A stretch of 64,000 nt of DNA from Saururus chinensis. Taxonomy: Eukaryota; Streptophyta; Magnoliopsida; Piperales; Saururaceae. The notes below the pieces were generated by a model that saw only the letters and a program-made list of their open reading frames with translations, made no database searches and was not told the DNA's origin. The translations under genes were made by a program, and so were the position numbers. The DNA is taken from assembly GCA_035235625.1 (NCBI GenBank), contig CP141149.1:5270893-5334892 (forward strand). Reading direction: 5' to 3'. Positions 33,600-43,255 of this stretch are shown in pieces. The first letter of the stretch is position 1. Each line of letters starts with the position of its first letter.

Positions 33600-35130
33600 A
33601 TTTTGAATCACACAATCAAATTTTGTAGTATATCAAACACATGCACCAAACACACAATATCAGTTTGACAATATAACTTACATACACTGTCCAAATAATC
33701 AAACACAAAATATCAGTTAGGCCCTATCAGTTAACATTATTTTAAGCAGGTGTACTTGCTTAAAGGGTCTACCCTTGATTTTCATAATATCACATATCAC
33801 AGAGGATGGTAAAAAAGGACACTAGTTAGCAAACAATTTACATATGTAGCCTAAAGCCGACACAATGCACTTTGTACACCAATAAAAGATGCCTAAAGAC
33901 TACCAGTCAACAGTTAGGCCCCATTAGTTAACATTGTTTTAAGCAGGTGTACTTACTTAAAGGGTCTACCCTTGATTTTCATAATGTCACATATCACAGA
34001 GGATGGTAAAAAAAGGACACTAGTTAGCAAACAATTTACATATGTAGCCTAAAGCCGACACAATGCACTTTCTACACCAATAAAAGATGACTAAAGACTA
34101 CCAGCCAACAGTTAGGACCTATCAGTTAATCTTGTTTTTAGCATGTCAACTTGCTTAAATGGTCTACCCTTGATTTTCCTCATATCTCATACATTACAGA
34201 GAAGGGTTAAAAAAGGCCACTATTGAGCAAACAATTTACATGTGTAGCCTAAAGCTGACATAATGCACTTTGTATACCAATAAAAGATGACTAAAGACTA
34301 CCAGTCAACAGTTAGGACCTATCAGTTAACCTTGTTTTAAGCATGTGTACTTCCTTAAATGGTCTACCCGTACTTTTCCTCATATCATACATCACAGAGA
34401 AGGGTAAAAAATGGCCACTATTGAGCAAACAATTTACAGATGTAGCCTACAGCCGTAGATAATGCAATTTGCACAGAAATAAAATATGCCTAAAGACTAC
34501 CAGTCAACAATTAGGACCTATCAGTTAACCTTGTTTTAAGCATGTGTACTTGCTTAAATGGTCTACCCTTGATTTTCCTCATATCATATATCACAAAGAA
34601 GGGTAAATAAAGGCCACTATTGAGCAAAAAATTTACAGGTGTAGCATAAAGCCGTAGACAATGCAATTTGCACAACAATAAAAGCTGCCTAAAGACAACT
34701 AGTCAACAGTTAGGCCCTATCAATTAACATTATTTTAAGCATATGTACTTGCTTAAAGGGTCTACCCTTAATTTTCATCATATCACATATCACAGAGAAT
34801 GGTAAAAAAATACAACTGTTGAGCAAACAATTTTCAGATGTAGCCTAGCAACTACATTTTGACCCTTCCTTAATTTTGTCACTTTGTTTTACATTCCGTA
34901 AAAGTCATCCATGTAAGCTAAGCCCCAAACACACATTATACAATCGAGAACATGAAAGACCCACACTCGTATGAATCTACACAAATATAGACCTAACTAT
35001 ATCAAGTCTAAAGCCAGCACAATATACTTTGCACATCAATAAAAGATGCCTAAAGCCCACCAGTCAACAGTTAGGCCCTATCAGTTAACCTTGTTCTAAG
35101 CATGTGTCCTTTGTTTAAATAGTCTACCCT
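33600..35130. repeat. Right subterminal repeat array of MULE-C (about 195-bp units)
   Basis: At least seven units, each with CAGTTAGGxCCTATCAGTTAAC, AAGCATGTGTACTTGCTTAAA, GGTCTACCCTTGATTTTC and GCCTAAAGCCGACACAATGC. The GTTAGG landmark recurs near 33715, 33913, 34113, 34313, 34508, 34710 and 35067. No gene. Confidence 0.8.
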
Positions 35131-36119
35131 TCAATAAGCACCAAACACACAATCTACATTTAACAAGATCAATCTACCCATGTGTATACCAGACTATATA
35201 GAGTTTATTGACCACACAATTTATTTTGAAGACTAAACTATAATGTACCAGTCAACAGTTAGGCCATACCAGTTAAATTCATTTGTGGCATACAATAATG
35301 TTTCTAACAGAGCACGGCTCCAACTAAACTAATCCGCTATATTTTTCTTCCTTATCCTACATACAATATTTTTTTGCATCAGAGATTTCCTTTTTCAAAA
35401 TTTATCATGAGATCACATACTTCAAATATTTAAATCAAATTTATCTTACGACATCACATACACTAATCATAGCAATACATACAGCCAATTTACACACCTA
35501 TTACGAATTTCATCACAAAATCTCAATAAATTTCAAACCAAACTATATAATACAGCTAAACAAAATATTTGCTTCTTCAATTAACCATACATAGTTGTAG
35601 GATCTCACCTTACCATTTATGTTGTCTTCTATTGATCAACGGATGGGGAGATTAGTCAGATGGACAAGTGTAGATGCAGAATGTAGATTAGGGCAAAACA
35701 CTGAAATGCAGGATACGGCTGGCTGGAAGAGAGGGACAACGGGAATGGGGCTTAGCAAAATATCTTCAAAGGGGGGGAAGGTGGCCGCAATGTATTTCTC
35801 CGGTTGTCAAATGACTGCCACAGTGAGATCGCCGGAGTGGATAGAGAAGGATGAAACAAAATGGAAACTTTCTCTGCAATACTGGAGGAGCAAAAAATGT
35901 GGGACTGGATGACCGATAGCGGAGAAGAGGAAGGTGAAGGATGGGATATAAAAAGCTGGATGAGGGGTTGCCGGAAGGGAATGCGATTCTCGTAACGGTA
36001 GAGAGCAGTCGATAGCGGTCGCAAGCGTCGGAGGGAAAACTGAAATCTAAATTTTGGGTTGCACCCGGTGAAGTAGGGTCAAGTCTATTCATTTCCATTG
36101 TTTAAGGGTATTATCGGCA
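35131..36119. mobile_element. Conserved inner right end of MULE-C, no gene
   Basis: Matches MULE-A 2760-3780 and MULE-B 19990-21000, including the GA-rich block at 35620-36070. Short frames on both strands are not conserved with starts between copies. Confidence 0.7.
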
Positions 36120-36235
36120 ATTCAAGTGCGTGTGCAGGTAAGTGGAACGTGTGTAAGTCTAATTATGCAAAATCGGAGTACCTGGCCTATTTTTGTAATT
36201 CCGATATTTGTTGAGTCTATTTTTAAAAAATTTTC
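36120..36235. repeat. Right TIR of MULE-C
   Basis: Inverted match to 24122-24240, ending TTTTTAAAAAATTTTC before AACTTGCAG. Its T-rich sequence now serves as the polypyrimidine-like tract in front of the DDB1 exon 18 acceptor. Confidence 0.88.
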
Positions 36236-36244
36236 AACTTGCAG

Positions 36245-36532
36245 GGTCAGATATTGGTTTTTATCATTGAAGATGGAAAGCTACGACTAGTTGCTGAAAG
36301 AGAAACCGATGGACCTGTACATTCTCTTCACTCCTTCAGTGGCAAACTGTTGGCTGCAATTAAAGATAAGATTCAGTTGTACAAGTGGGTCGTCAAAGAT
36401 GCTGAATCCTGGATATTACAACACGAATGTAGTCACCAGTGTCACATAATTCCCTCAAATGTCCAAACTCGAGGAGATTTCATATTAGTTGGAGACTTCT
36501 CGAAGAAGTCAGTTTCAGTCTTGATATATAAG
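36245..36532 (+). pseudogene. DDB1: DDB1 exon 18
   Basis: Encodes GQILVFIIEDGKLRLVAERE, then HSFSGKLLAAIKDKIQLYKW, then TRGDFILVGDFSKKSV and VLIYK, part of propeller C. It is open and in phase with exon 17 (23349). The acceptor CTTGCAG is the right-hand copy of the MULE-C target duplication, so the splice site survived and the intron grew to 12.9 kb. Donor GTATTC. Confidence 0.93.
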
Positions 36533-36648
36533 GTATTCATATTAGTTGGTAACTATAAAGTTGATATTTTGTTGACAAGGAAGACCCTCTCTCTCTCTCA
36601 ATTTCATCTCATTATTCTCTTTCATATACTGGGTCTTTTTTTTCTCAG

Positions 36649-37171
36649 CTTGAGAAGAAGGCAATTGAGGAGCTTGCACACAACCACGATTCAAATGAGA
36701 TGATGTTATCAGTTGAGATTCTAGATGATGACACATATCTTGGAACTAAAAAGAACTTGAACCTCTTCACCCTCTACGAAAACAATGAAGACTATACCGA
36801 TGAGGAGGGAAAACAGTTGAAAGTAGTTGGTGAGTACCACCTTGGTGAATTTATCAGCCGCTTCCGGCACGGATCTCTTGAGTGATCGGGTCATTGCCTC
36901 GCTTCCTCAGGAGCACTATATGTTCTTAGAGAAGCTTCAATCAAATCTGGCGAAGGTAATAAAGAGTATGGGCGGACTTAGCCACGCAGAGTGGAGATCA
37001 TTTGACACTGAGGATGGGAAAGCGGATGCTAAAAACTTTGTGGATAGAGATTTAATAGAATCATTCCTTGATCACCTCAGTGGAAACCAGATGGAGGAGA
37101 TTTCAAGGGTCATGGAGGTATCTGTAGAGGAGCTCTGCCACAGGGTGAAGGAGCTGACGAGATTGCACTGA
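36649..37171 (+). pseudogene. DDB1: DDB1 exon 19 (C-terminus) with deletion and frameshift
   Basis: Opens LEKKAIEELAHNHDSNEMML, then VEILDDDTYLG, then GEYHLGEFISRFRHGSLE and a TGA at 36893-36895. In DDB1 about 25 residues normally follow RHGSL before the VIASLPQ box. Here that stretch is missing, and VIASLPQEHYMFLEKLQ resumes in another frame, running to VKELTRLH and the normal stop at 37169-37171. A deletion of about 75 bp plus the loss of one G in a G run explains it. The downstream frame is still open for about 90 codons. Confidence 0.92.
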
Positions 37172-37744
37172 TGCAGGGTTGTTAATATTTAGCCTAGGCT
37201 CACAATTTGTCCAGTTAGTTTTTATTTTTTATTTTTTGAATGACCTGTAACAACATGGAATTGTAAGAAAAACTAATCATTTGGAGTTGAGCAACATAGA
37301 GGAGCTTAACAAGTGTATTTATAATATTTTTCTAAAATATTCTTTGGTAGGTTCAGATGGCCAACATGACAATGTCAGCGTCATTAGGCGTGTTCGGAAG
37401 ATTTTTTTTAATTATGACTTGTAAAAATTGGAATTATTACATAAGCCACCAATCCTAACACCCTTGAAAATGGTAGGGACCCAATTATCTCCCCATTAAT
37501 CGTCATGTCATCAAATTGAAGTTTTTTTTTTGTGATCTAAAACTTAGTCACTCTCCTTATTTTTTTCATATTATTTAAAGGGGCAATAACATATCAAGTC
37601 AAAGACAATATAGTAATTATGAAAAGCTATAGTAATAAATTTACCTACCATAAAACGTCATTAATGGTGGTGGTTGTATAAATGGACAAAAATACCCACC
37701 CTTAGAAATCCTATTTGTTCTATTCCTCTGTCGATTTCAAATCA
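37172..37744 (+). other. Downstream flank of DDB1, no gene
   Basis: AT-rich. It should contain the former DDB1 3' untranslated region and polyadenylation site, but no unambiguous signal is visible. Confidence 0.5.
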
Positions 37745-38010
37745 GATCTCCAAAATCTTCTCTGTGGTGATTTGCACCTCCCTCCTCCAGCAATTTTCTC
37801 CTCTGTCTTCGGCGATTTGTTCCTCCATCCTCCGGTGATTCCCTCTTTCTTCCTCCTATGATTATTTCCTCTGTCCTCCAGCGATTTAGTCTTCCATCCT
37901 CCACCGATTTGGTCCTCCATCCTCCAGCAATTTTTACTTCCATCCTCCGACGATTATATAATCCGTTCTCTGGTGATTTTCTCCTCCATCCTCCGGCGAC
38001 TCTCCCTGCA
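37745..38010. repeat. Minisatellite-like array, unit about 21-24 bp
   Basis: About ten imperfect copies of a TCCTCCATCCTCCGGCGATT unit. Open frames on either strand through this block simply read the repeat. Confidence 0.75.
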
Positions 38011-38214
38011 GTCCTCTTGCACATTTCTTCTCCACACTTTTCTTCCAAGTATGTCACACAGACTTTTTCACTTTTCTTCCATTACTCCATTACAATGCAG
38101 AGGCCTTTATCTTTTGCTTTAGGGGGAATTTAACGTATGTCTCTGCTATTTCTCTTTCGCCTTGATTTTCCTGTAGATCTGTTAGTTTGTTTGCGTACTT
38201 TCTTGATTTCATTT
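38011..38214. other. No feature recognised
   Basis: AT-rich spacer between two repeat arrays. Confidence 0.4.
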
Positions 38215-39130
38215 TCATAACTAATTTCAAAGGACAGCATGAAATCCAGTGGAAAATAGGCAGCATGATCATGCTGCCCTTTTTGCCCCAAAATGTTAGT
38301 ACTCTTTAATTTATTTTGAATTAATGTATTTGATCCAGTTGCGTTTCAATGGCTGCATTTGGCACTCATTTTGCTCATAATTACAATTTGTTTTCTGGAA
38401 ATATGTAAAAAGTTTTCCATATGGCAAAATGAATGCAGGAGAGGGAAGTTGTTGCATTCACTCTTAATAGTTTAGAAGACTGAAATTTAAGGTGAAAGTT
38501 TTTGAATTTAGTTATCTGATGCTTTGCACTTGGGTTTCCATTTCTTCTTTTGGTTTGAAGTTTTGTTCTTTACTTAGATTTTGTTTTGGTGGGATTGGGT
38601 TCTCTTTGGTTGGCAAATTTCACCAACTCATGTCATAAGTTTATACTACCATCATGATTGATTAGTTTGATCTGATACATGGATAACTAGTTTTTTTCCT
38701 TTGCATGTTGTGGACTGTAGAATTAGTTAAGAAAATAAAAAAATTTAAAGTGGTGTTTTGTATAGATATTGTTTATGGAGTTTAAAAATTATCCCAAATA
38801 TTATAGGTATATAACAAGTGTAGCATGTTCCTGCTGCCATACAATTTCTAATGGATTTCAAAGGGCAGCATGATCATACTACCTTGCAATTTCATTTTCA
38901 TAACTCGATTTCAAAGGGAAGCCCCGCATTTTCCACTGGATTTCAAAGGGCAGCCTGATCATGCTATACAATTTCTAGTGTATTTGAAAGGGCAACAGGA
39001 TTATGCTGCAGTGCAATTTCCACTGGATTTTAAAGGGCAACATGATCATGCAGCCTTGCATTTTCTACTAGATTTGAAAGGGCAACATGATCATGATGCC
39101 ATACAATTTCCAATAGTTGACCTCTCATTT
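38215..39130. repeat. Dispersed and tandem units with a GCATGATCATGC palindrome
   Basis: One copy lies at 38223-38280 (TTTCAAAGGACAGCATG ... GGCAGCATGATCATGCTGCC). A run of six or seven imperfect copies of about 45-50 bp follows at 38840-39120, each TGGATTTCAAAGGGCAGCAT then GATCATG and ACAATTTC. The core is self-complementary. Confidence 0.75.
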
Positions 39131-39141
39131 TGTGGAAATAG

Positions 39142-40023
39142 GTTGTGCTGGTGAAAAATCGCGCTGTATTAGTTAACTGCATAATATGGAGTCCTAATGG
39201 CTCTTTCTTTGGTGAGCTTGTATAATGTGTACATACAAGGCTTAAACTTAATGCTTGGTCAGTTATTAAAAGAACTTGACTTGATGCATTTGTTGCAAAT
39301 TTTTGGCATTTGATTATGAGGATTAGTGAATTAAATCTTTCCACTTTGCCAATGCTTATAGCTTTTCCTGGAAAGAAACATTTAGCTGTAGAATGATAAA
39401 AATGATTTCATTTATATAGCTGTTTGTTATTTACTCTTCTATAGTTTGGGGATGCAACTTACTTTTCCCTTTGCATTTACAAATAGTTGGATGCCTCTAC
39501 TTTTGAATGTAAATTTTTTATTTGTTGCAAGAGAAGAAAACAACTTTCTCAAGTTTTTATGACAATGTGATCATTAAAAGGTAATGATGATTACCTCTTC
39601 CTGTGCAAGAGTGGCATTTTCAAAGCACATTGTTCATATATACTCCTATCATAGTAGGGATGACATTAGACAACATTTAGAGGTATTACTTATTTTGGGA
39701 TATGGATAATACTAATCTTTTGACTACTGTTGATGTGGATGGAGGCCTACCAATAAGTTTATTGGTTTGTAATTTTTTTTTCTTGAAATTGACCAACATG
39801 TTACAACTGAGTTTTTGGAATCCAAAAGTGATCAGTTCACCCTCTGTTTCATTATTAGGCAAGCCCCCATGTTTAGTTCAATAAAGAGGGCACTGTATTG
39901 GTTGTTTCTGCAAATGAGAATGGAATCAAGATCTTGGCAAATACTGACTATCTGAGGTTGTTGCGCACATTTGAGACTCGTTCATTTGATGCTTCTCGGA
40001 GTATTGGAGAGACTGTTGCCAAG
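39142..40023 (+). pseudogene. TOPLESS-family co-repressor fragment (three exons, decayed)
   Basis: TOPLESS/TPR proteins are nuclear co-repressors with a LisH-CTLH N-terminus and WD40 repeats. Three exons of the WD40 part are visible. 39142-39211 encodes VLVKNRAVLVNCIIWSPNGS, with a GTGAGC donor. 39681-39752 encodes LFWDMDNTNLLTTVDVDGGL plus P. 39859-40023 encodes ASPHV, a stop, then FNKEGTVLVVSANENGIKIL to FDASRSIGETVAK, with a GTATTC donor. Lesions: TAG at 39874-39876, the donor after 39752 reads ATAAGT instead of GTAAGT, and roughly 250 residues that should lie between exons 1 and 2 are absent. No N-terminal or later exons were found. Either a captured gene fragment or the remains of a real locus. 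Confidence 0.82.
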
Positions 40024-41001
40024 GTATTCATTCAATAGGTTTTTATCTGGAGTACAATGTTTATATTAGTGATTGAATTTGAACTCTGATCCATTCTTTT
40101 ACATATTTTGTGATGCATACCACAATAAATGCAATGACTAGTGCAAATACTACAGCAGTAGTTACTATACCAGGAGCAGTGAATGTTAGAATTTTCCTTT
40201 TTTTTTAAAACTCATATTAGTAAAGCTATAGTTAATTGAAATGTTTAGCTGTGATGACTTCAAGGAGAATGTATTGCCTATCCTACTTTTATTCAAAAGT
40301 ATAAGAATAATTAACTTTCTATGGAAGAAGCTCATTTACACTAAATTATATTCTGATGGTCCCTAGAATGGTGAAATAAGAAAACTGGGCAAATCAAAAC
40401 CAAGATTTACTGTCGAATCAATTGAAAAATAAAAAAAATGGAAACTCAGATCAATGACCCAGCTCAATGTTAGTCTTTGAGGCTGCATGACACCTTGAGA
40501 ACAAGCAAGGTGAAGTATCATGTGTTATGTGCTCATTTTGCATGGATCTGCTACATCTTAATTGGTTTGATATTACATGTGTATTTATACCACTATTATT
40601 TTTTCTTTGTAGTTTAGCTTCCTTACTAGGAACAAGAATTGAAGGTTTAGTTATGGTTACTCAAACTTTAAAGCTAAAAGGTCATCAGTGAAAGATTTTT
40701 TTGAAACAAGAATATTTCAAGGCTTAGTTTTTGTTCAGAATTCTTATTGTTATTTGGAACGAGTTTTTGATTCTACAAGGGAGGTGCACTTTTTAAATTT
40801 GCTTTGAAATGATTATTCATGTATATTACTCTAAGCTAAAATAAAGAAAAAATATTCCTGCTATGTCTGCATGTAGAATATTCCTTCCATGGCATTTACT
40901 GTTTAACACCACTTTCTCCAACCTCATCCCAAGTTGATAGAGCATTTTTTATTCAACTATGTAAGTTCTTGTTGTCCATTTGTGAAACTTGATTCTGCCA
41001 G
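40024..41001. other. No feature recognised
   Basis: AT-rich sequence. The next TOPLESS exons do not occur here. Confidence 0.4.
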
Positions 41002-41265
41002 ATTATTGCTCAACTCATGAAGGTGATCAATCATACAACTGCTGGAGGGGCATATTTTGAACTAAAAGAACTAGAAGTAAGAAATCTTCATGTGTTCATC
41101 ATTTAATAGTTAATAAAAAGTTTGTGAATTGTGCTAACTGCTTATCATTTGACATTCGTATCTCCATAGAGGGAAGTACCAAAAGATGAAGTGGAACATA
41201 TAATCTGGCAAACTGATGGAGTGAAATCTTTAGTTGGATGCCAACATAGGATTGGATTAGTTTGA
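41002..41265 (+). pseudogene. Two exon-like segments of an unidentified gene
   Basis: 41002-41076 (acceptor CCAG, donor GTAAGA) encodes IIAQLMKVINHTTAGGAYFE plus LKELE. 41170-41265 (acceptor CATAG) encodes REVPKDEVEHIIWQTDGVKS plus LVGCQHRIGLV and a TGA. Good splice signals and protein-like composition support a former gene. I do not recognise the family, and it is not part of TOPLESS. A minus-strand Gypsy element starts soon after, at about 41440. Confidence 0.45.
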
Positions 41266-41439
41266 AGAATGGCTGGCAAAGATATGGAGAAGCCTAAAGA
41301 TTCGAACCAAGGGAAGGAGTAGAGAAGACTTTTTCCCATACAGGGCGGTTTGCCAAAACCTCGAGAAGAGCTGGAAGAGGAGGAGAAATGAATGATGGCA
41401 GAGTCGCCCTACAATTGGTTGATGAAAGACATGGATTGA

Positions 41440-42082
41440 CCACCGATGCACTCTTCAGTTGCTCCCACTTCAACACGGCTTCAACTTTCGAGGGATCAAC
41501 CGCCACACCGTCACTCAATATAACATGACCAAGGAATTACACCTCCTTAAGCCAAAATTCATAATTGTCAAACTTCGCAAAGAGCTGATGCTCCCGTAAA
41601 GTTTGCAAGATAATCCTCAAATGTGCTTCATGCTCTTCCTCATTGGCCGAATAGATCAGAATATCATCCACAAATATAATCACAAACCGATCAAGATAAG
41701 GCCGAAAGACTCGGTTCATCAAATCCATAAATGAGGCTGGTGCATTAGTAAGACCAAAAGGCATCACAAAGAACTCATAATGCCCATATCGGGTACGAAA
41801 AGCCGTCTTGGCCACATCATCAGGACGGATTCGAAGTTGGTGATAACCCGATCTCAGATCAATCTTAGAGAAGACCTGTGCCTACTGCAACTGATCAAAC
41901 AAATCATCAATTCTAGGAAAAGGGTACTTGTTCTTGATGGTTACCTGATTAAGCAAGTGATAGTCAATACACAACCGCAAAGAACCATCCTTCTTCCGAA
42001 CAAATAAGACTGGCACACCCCAAGGAAATACACTCAGCCTAATATACCCCTTATCCATAAGATCCTGCAGCTGAGCCTTAAG
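41440..42082 (-). pseudogene. Gypsy R reverse transcriptase, partial
   Basis: Minus strand. The RT fingers and palm are recognisable: [20 protein letters not shown], then the active-site strand [13 protein letters not shown] (family YVDD with Tyr changed to Phe), then [18 protein letters not shown]. In-frame stops precede the FRTRYGHYE block. The thumb is cut off. Confidence 0.83.
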
Positions 42083-42721
42083 CTAAAGTTCGGCTGGAGC
42101 CATGCGATAAGGAGCCTTAGAAATAGGAGTAGTGCCTAGAATAAGGTCAATGCAAAACTCTATCTCCCTCTCCGGTGGCAAACCAGCCAAGTTACTAGGG
42201 AAGACATCAGGAAATTCCGCCACAACACGAACAGAATCCAAAGAAGGTAGCTTCATGTTCAACCCGGTAACACTAGCAAGGAAAGCCTCGCATCCCCTAT
42301 CAATCCACTTCTTGGCCTTGAAGGATGAGACCAAGAACTTGCCATTAGAACACTTCACCCCTTGGAAGATAAAAGGCTTAGCTCCTGGCAACTCGAACTT
42401 CACACACCACCTGCAGCAGTCTACATACACGTGGAACTTAGACATCATATTCATGCCTAGGATTACATCAAAGTCAATCATCGGCAATATAATCAGATCC
42501 ATATGTAGCACATGCCCAACGATCTCCATAGGAATCAACTCATTATACTTCTCCGCTCGAAGAGAGGATGAAGGTGTAGACACACGCAAAGGAACATGCA
42601 ACAACTTATAACAAGCATCTAACTCATGAGCAAACTGAGGGGAGACAAAAGAATAAGAGGAACCGGTATCAAATAGTACTCTAGCATAGTGGGAGGCAAT
42701 GAGAATCATACCTTCCACCAC
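42083..42721 (-). pseudogene. Gypsy R aspartic protease, open for 212 codons
   Basis: Minus strand. Retropepsin with ARVLFDTGSSYSFVS (catalytic D-T-G kept), then DFDVILGMNMM, then the linker to RT (FPSNLAGLPPEREIEFCIDL and YRMAPAEL). This is the longest uninterrupted stretch in the element. Confidence 0.85.
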
Positions 42722-43034
42722 ACCAGAAGAGTTAGCCGCCTCCTACGCTAAAATAGCAAAAACTCTCCCATCATGAGCCGGTTTCTTCCCCTTGCCATCG
42801 GGCTGCCCGGTAGGTGCTCTCGCAGGTGGTGCTCCTGGCTACCTGGGACCGGAGTTATGTGTCATCGGTGTATGTCTCTGACCACGGCTAGCCCTCTAGG
42901 GACACTCATTAGCATAATGCCCCTTCTACTGGCAATCAAAACAAGTCACACTAGCACGGCGGTCATGAGGGTCCTGCTGCACCTGCTAAGTGTTATGCCT
43001 CGCATGACGGGCATCTCGCCGCTGCGACACTTAT
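42722..43034 (-). pseudogene. Gypsy R gag C-terminus with zinc knuckle
   Basis: Minus strand. A CCHC knuckle, CFDCQ-stop-KGHYANEC, lies at about 42900-42945. Spacing C-x2-C-x4-H-x4-C is kept, but a stop codon sits inside. Confidence 0.7.
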
Positions 43035-43255
43035 AAATGTCATTAATAGTTCTTTTTGTTGTAGTGCCTATAGAACTGGCCTACCATATGAATATATCCA
43101 AGTCATGATTAAGAGTGGGAGTATGATCATTGATTAAAAGAAGTTGCTCACTTCTGAGATTAAAATGATCACTCCAACACCAATGACTATCAACCATATA
43201 TGCAGATATAGTTGTCATAGGGTGACTATTTATTCAAGTAATAATACGATTTTTG
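43035..43255. mobile_element. Short unclassified insertion in Gypsy R gag
   Basis: About 220 bp of AT-rich, non-coding sequence separates gag segments that are contiguous in related elements. I see no clear terminal repeats or target duplication, so the class is unknown. Confidence 0.4.

Larger units (their letters stand above)
24122..36235. mobile_element. MULE-C, 12.1-kb Mutator-like element at the exon 18 splice acceptor
   Basis: Left end GAAAAAATTTTAAAAATAGA, right end the inverse (...TTTTTAAAAAATTTTC). The target duplication is AACTTGCAG at 24113-24121 and 36236-36244. The duplicated 9 bp contain the DDB1 AG acceptor, so both flanks keep one. Contents: GC-rich leader, left subterminal repeats, a long hairpin, a 187-bp tandem repeat, a near full-length but broken transposase (+), a ULP1-like protease gene (-), right subterminal array, and the conserved right end. 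It is the most complete of the three copies here and the best source for a family consensus. Confidence 0.93.
3966..37171 (+). pseudogene. DDB1: DDB1 (damaged-DNA-binding protein 1) pseudogene, 19 exons, invaded by transposons
   Basis: DDB1 is the triple-propeller adaptor that links CUL4-RBX1 to DCAF substrate receptors in plant nuclei. It acts in UV-damage repair and photomorphogenesis. Joined exons follow plant DDB1 from [13 protein letters not shown] to the terminal ELTRLH, with a 19-exon layout like that of the Arabidopsis genes. Exons: 3966-4069, 4341-4389, 4885-4944, 5030-5121, 5578-5620, 6168-6230, 6367-6416, 6607-6666 with 11521-11542, 11737-11946, 12031-12137, 12254-12362, 12491-12635 with 21150-21205, 21314-21523, 21707-21817, 21973-22248, 22340-22614, 22992-23349, 36245-36532, 36649-37171. 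Lesions: no GT donor after exon 1, Copia in exon 8, TGA at 12509-12511, MULE in exon 12, deletion and frameshift in exon 19, and a MULE ending 46 bp before the ATG. Introns are kept, so it is a duplicated rather than a retroposed copy. A functional paralogue is presumably elsewhere. Confidence 0.95.

Noticed and set aside
1965-35130. CRISPR-like spaced repeats in the subterminal arrays
   Set aside because: The repeats are long, imperfect and contiguous, and lie in transposon ends of a plant nuclear genome.
24122-36235. MULE-C as a segmental duplication of MULE-B
   Set aside because: Each has its own different 9-bp target duplication, and DDB1 sequence outside them is not duplicated.
42132-42611. 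Plus-strand open frame of 159 codons
   Set aside because: It is the antisense shadow of the open Gypsy protease frame on the minus strand.
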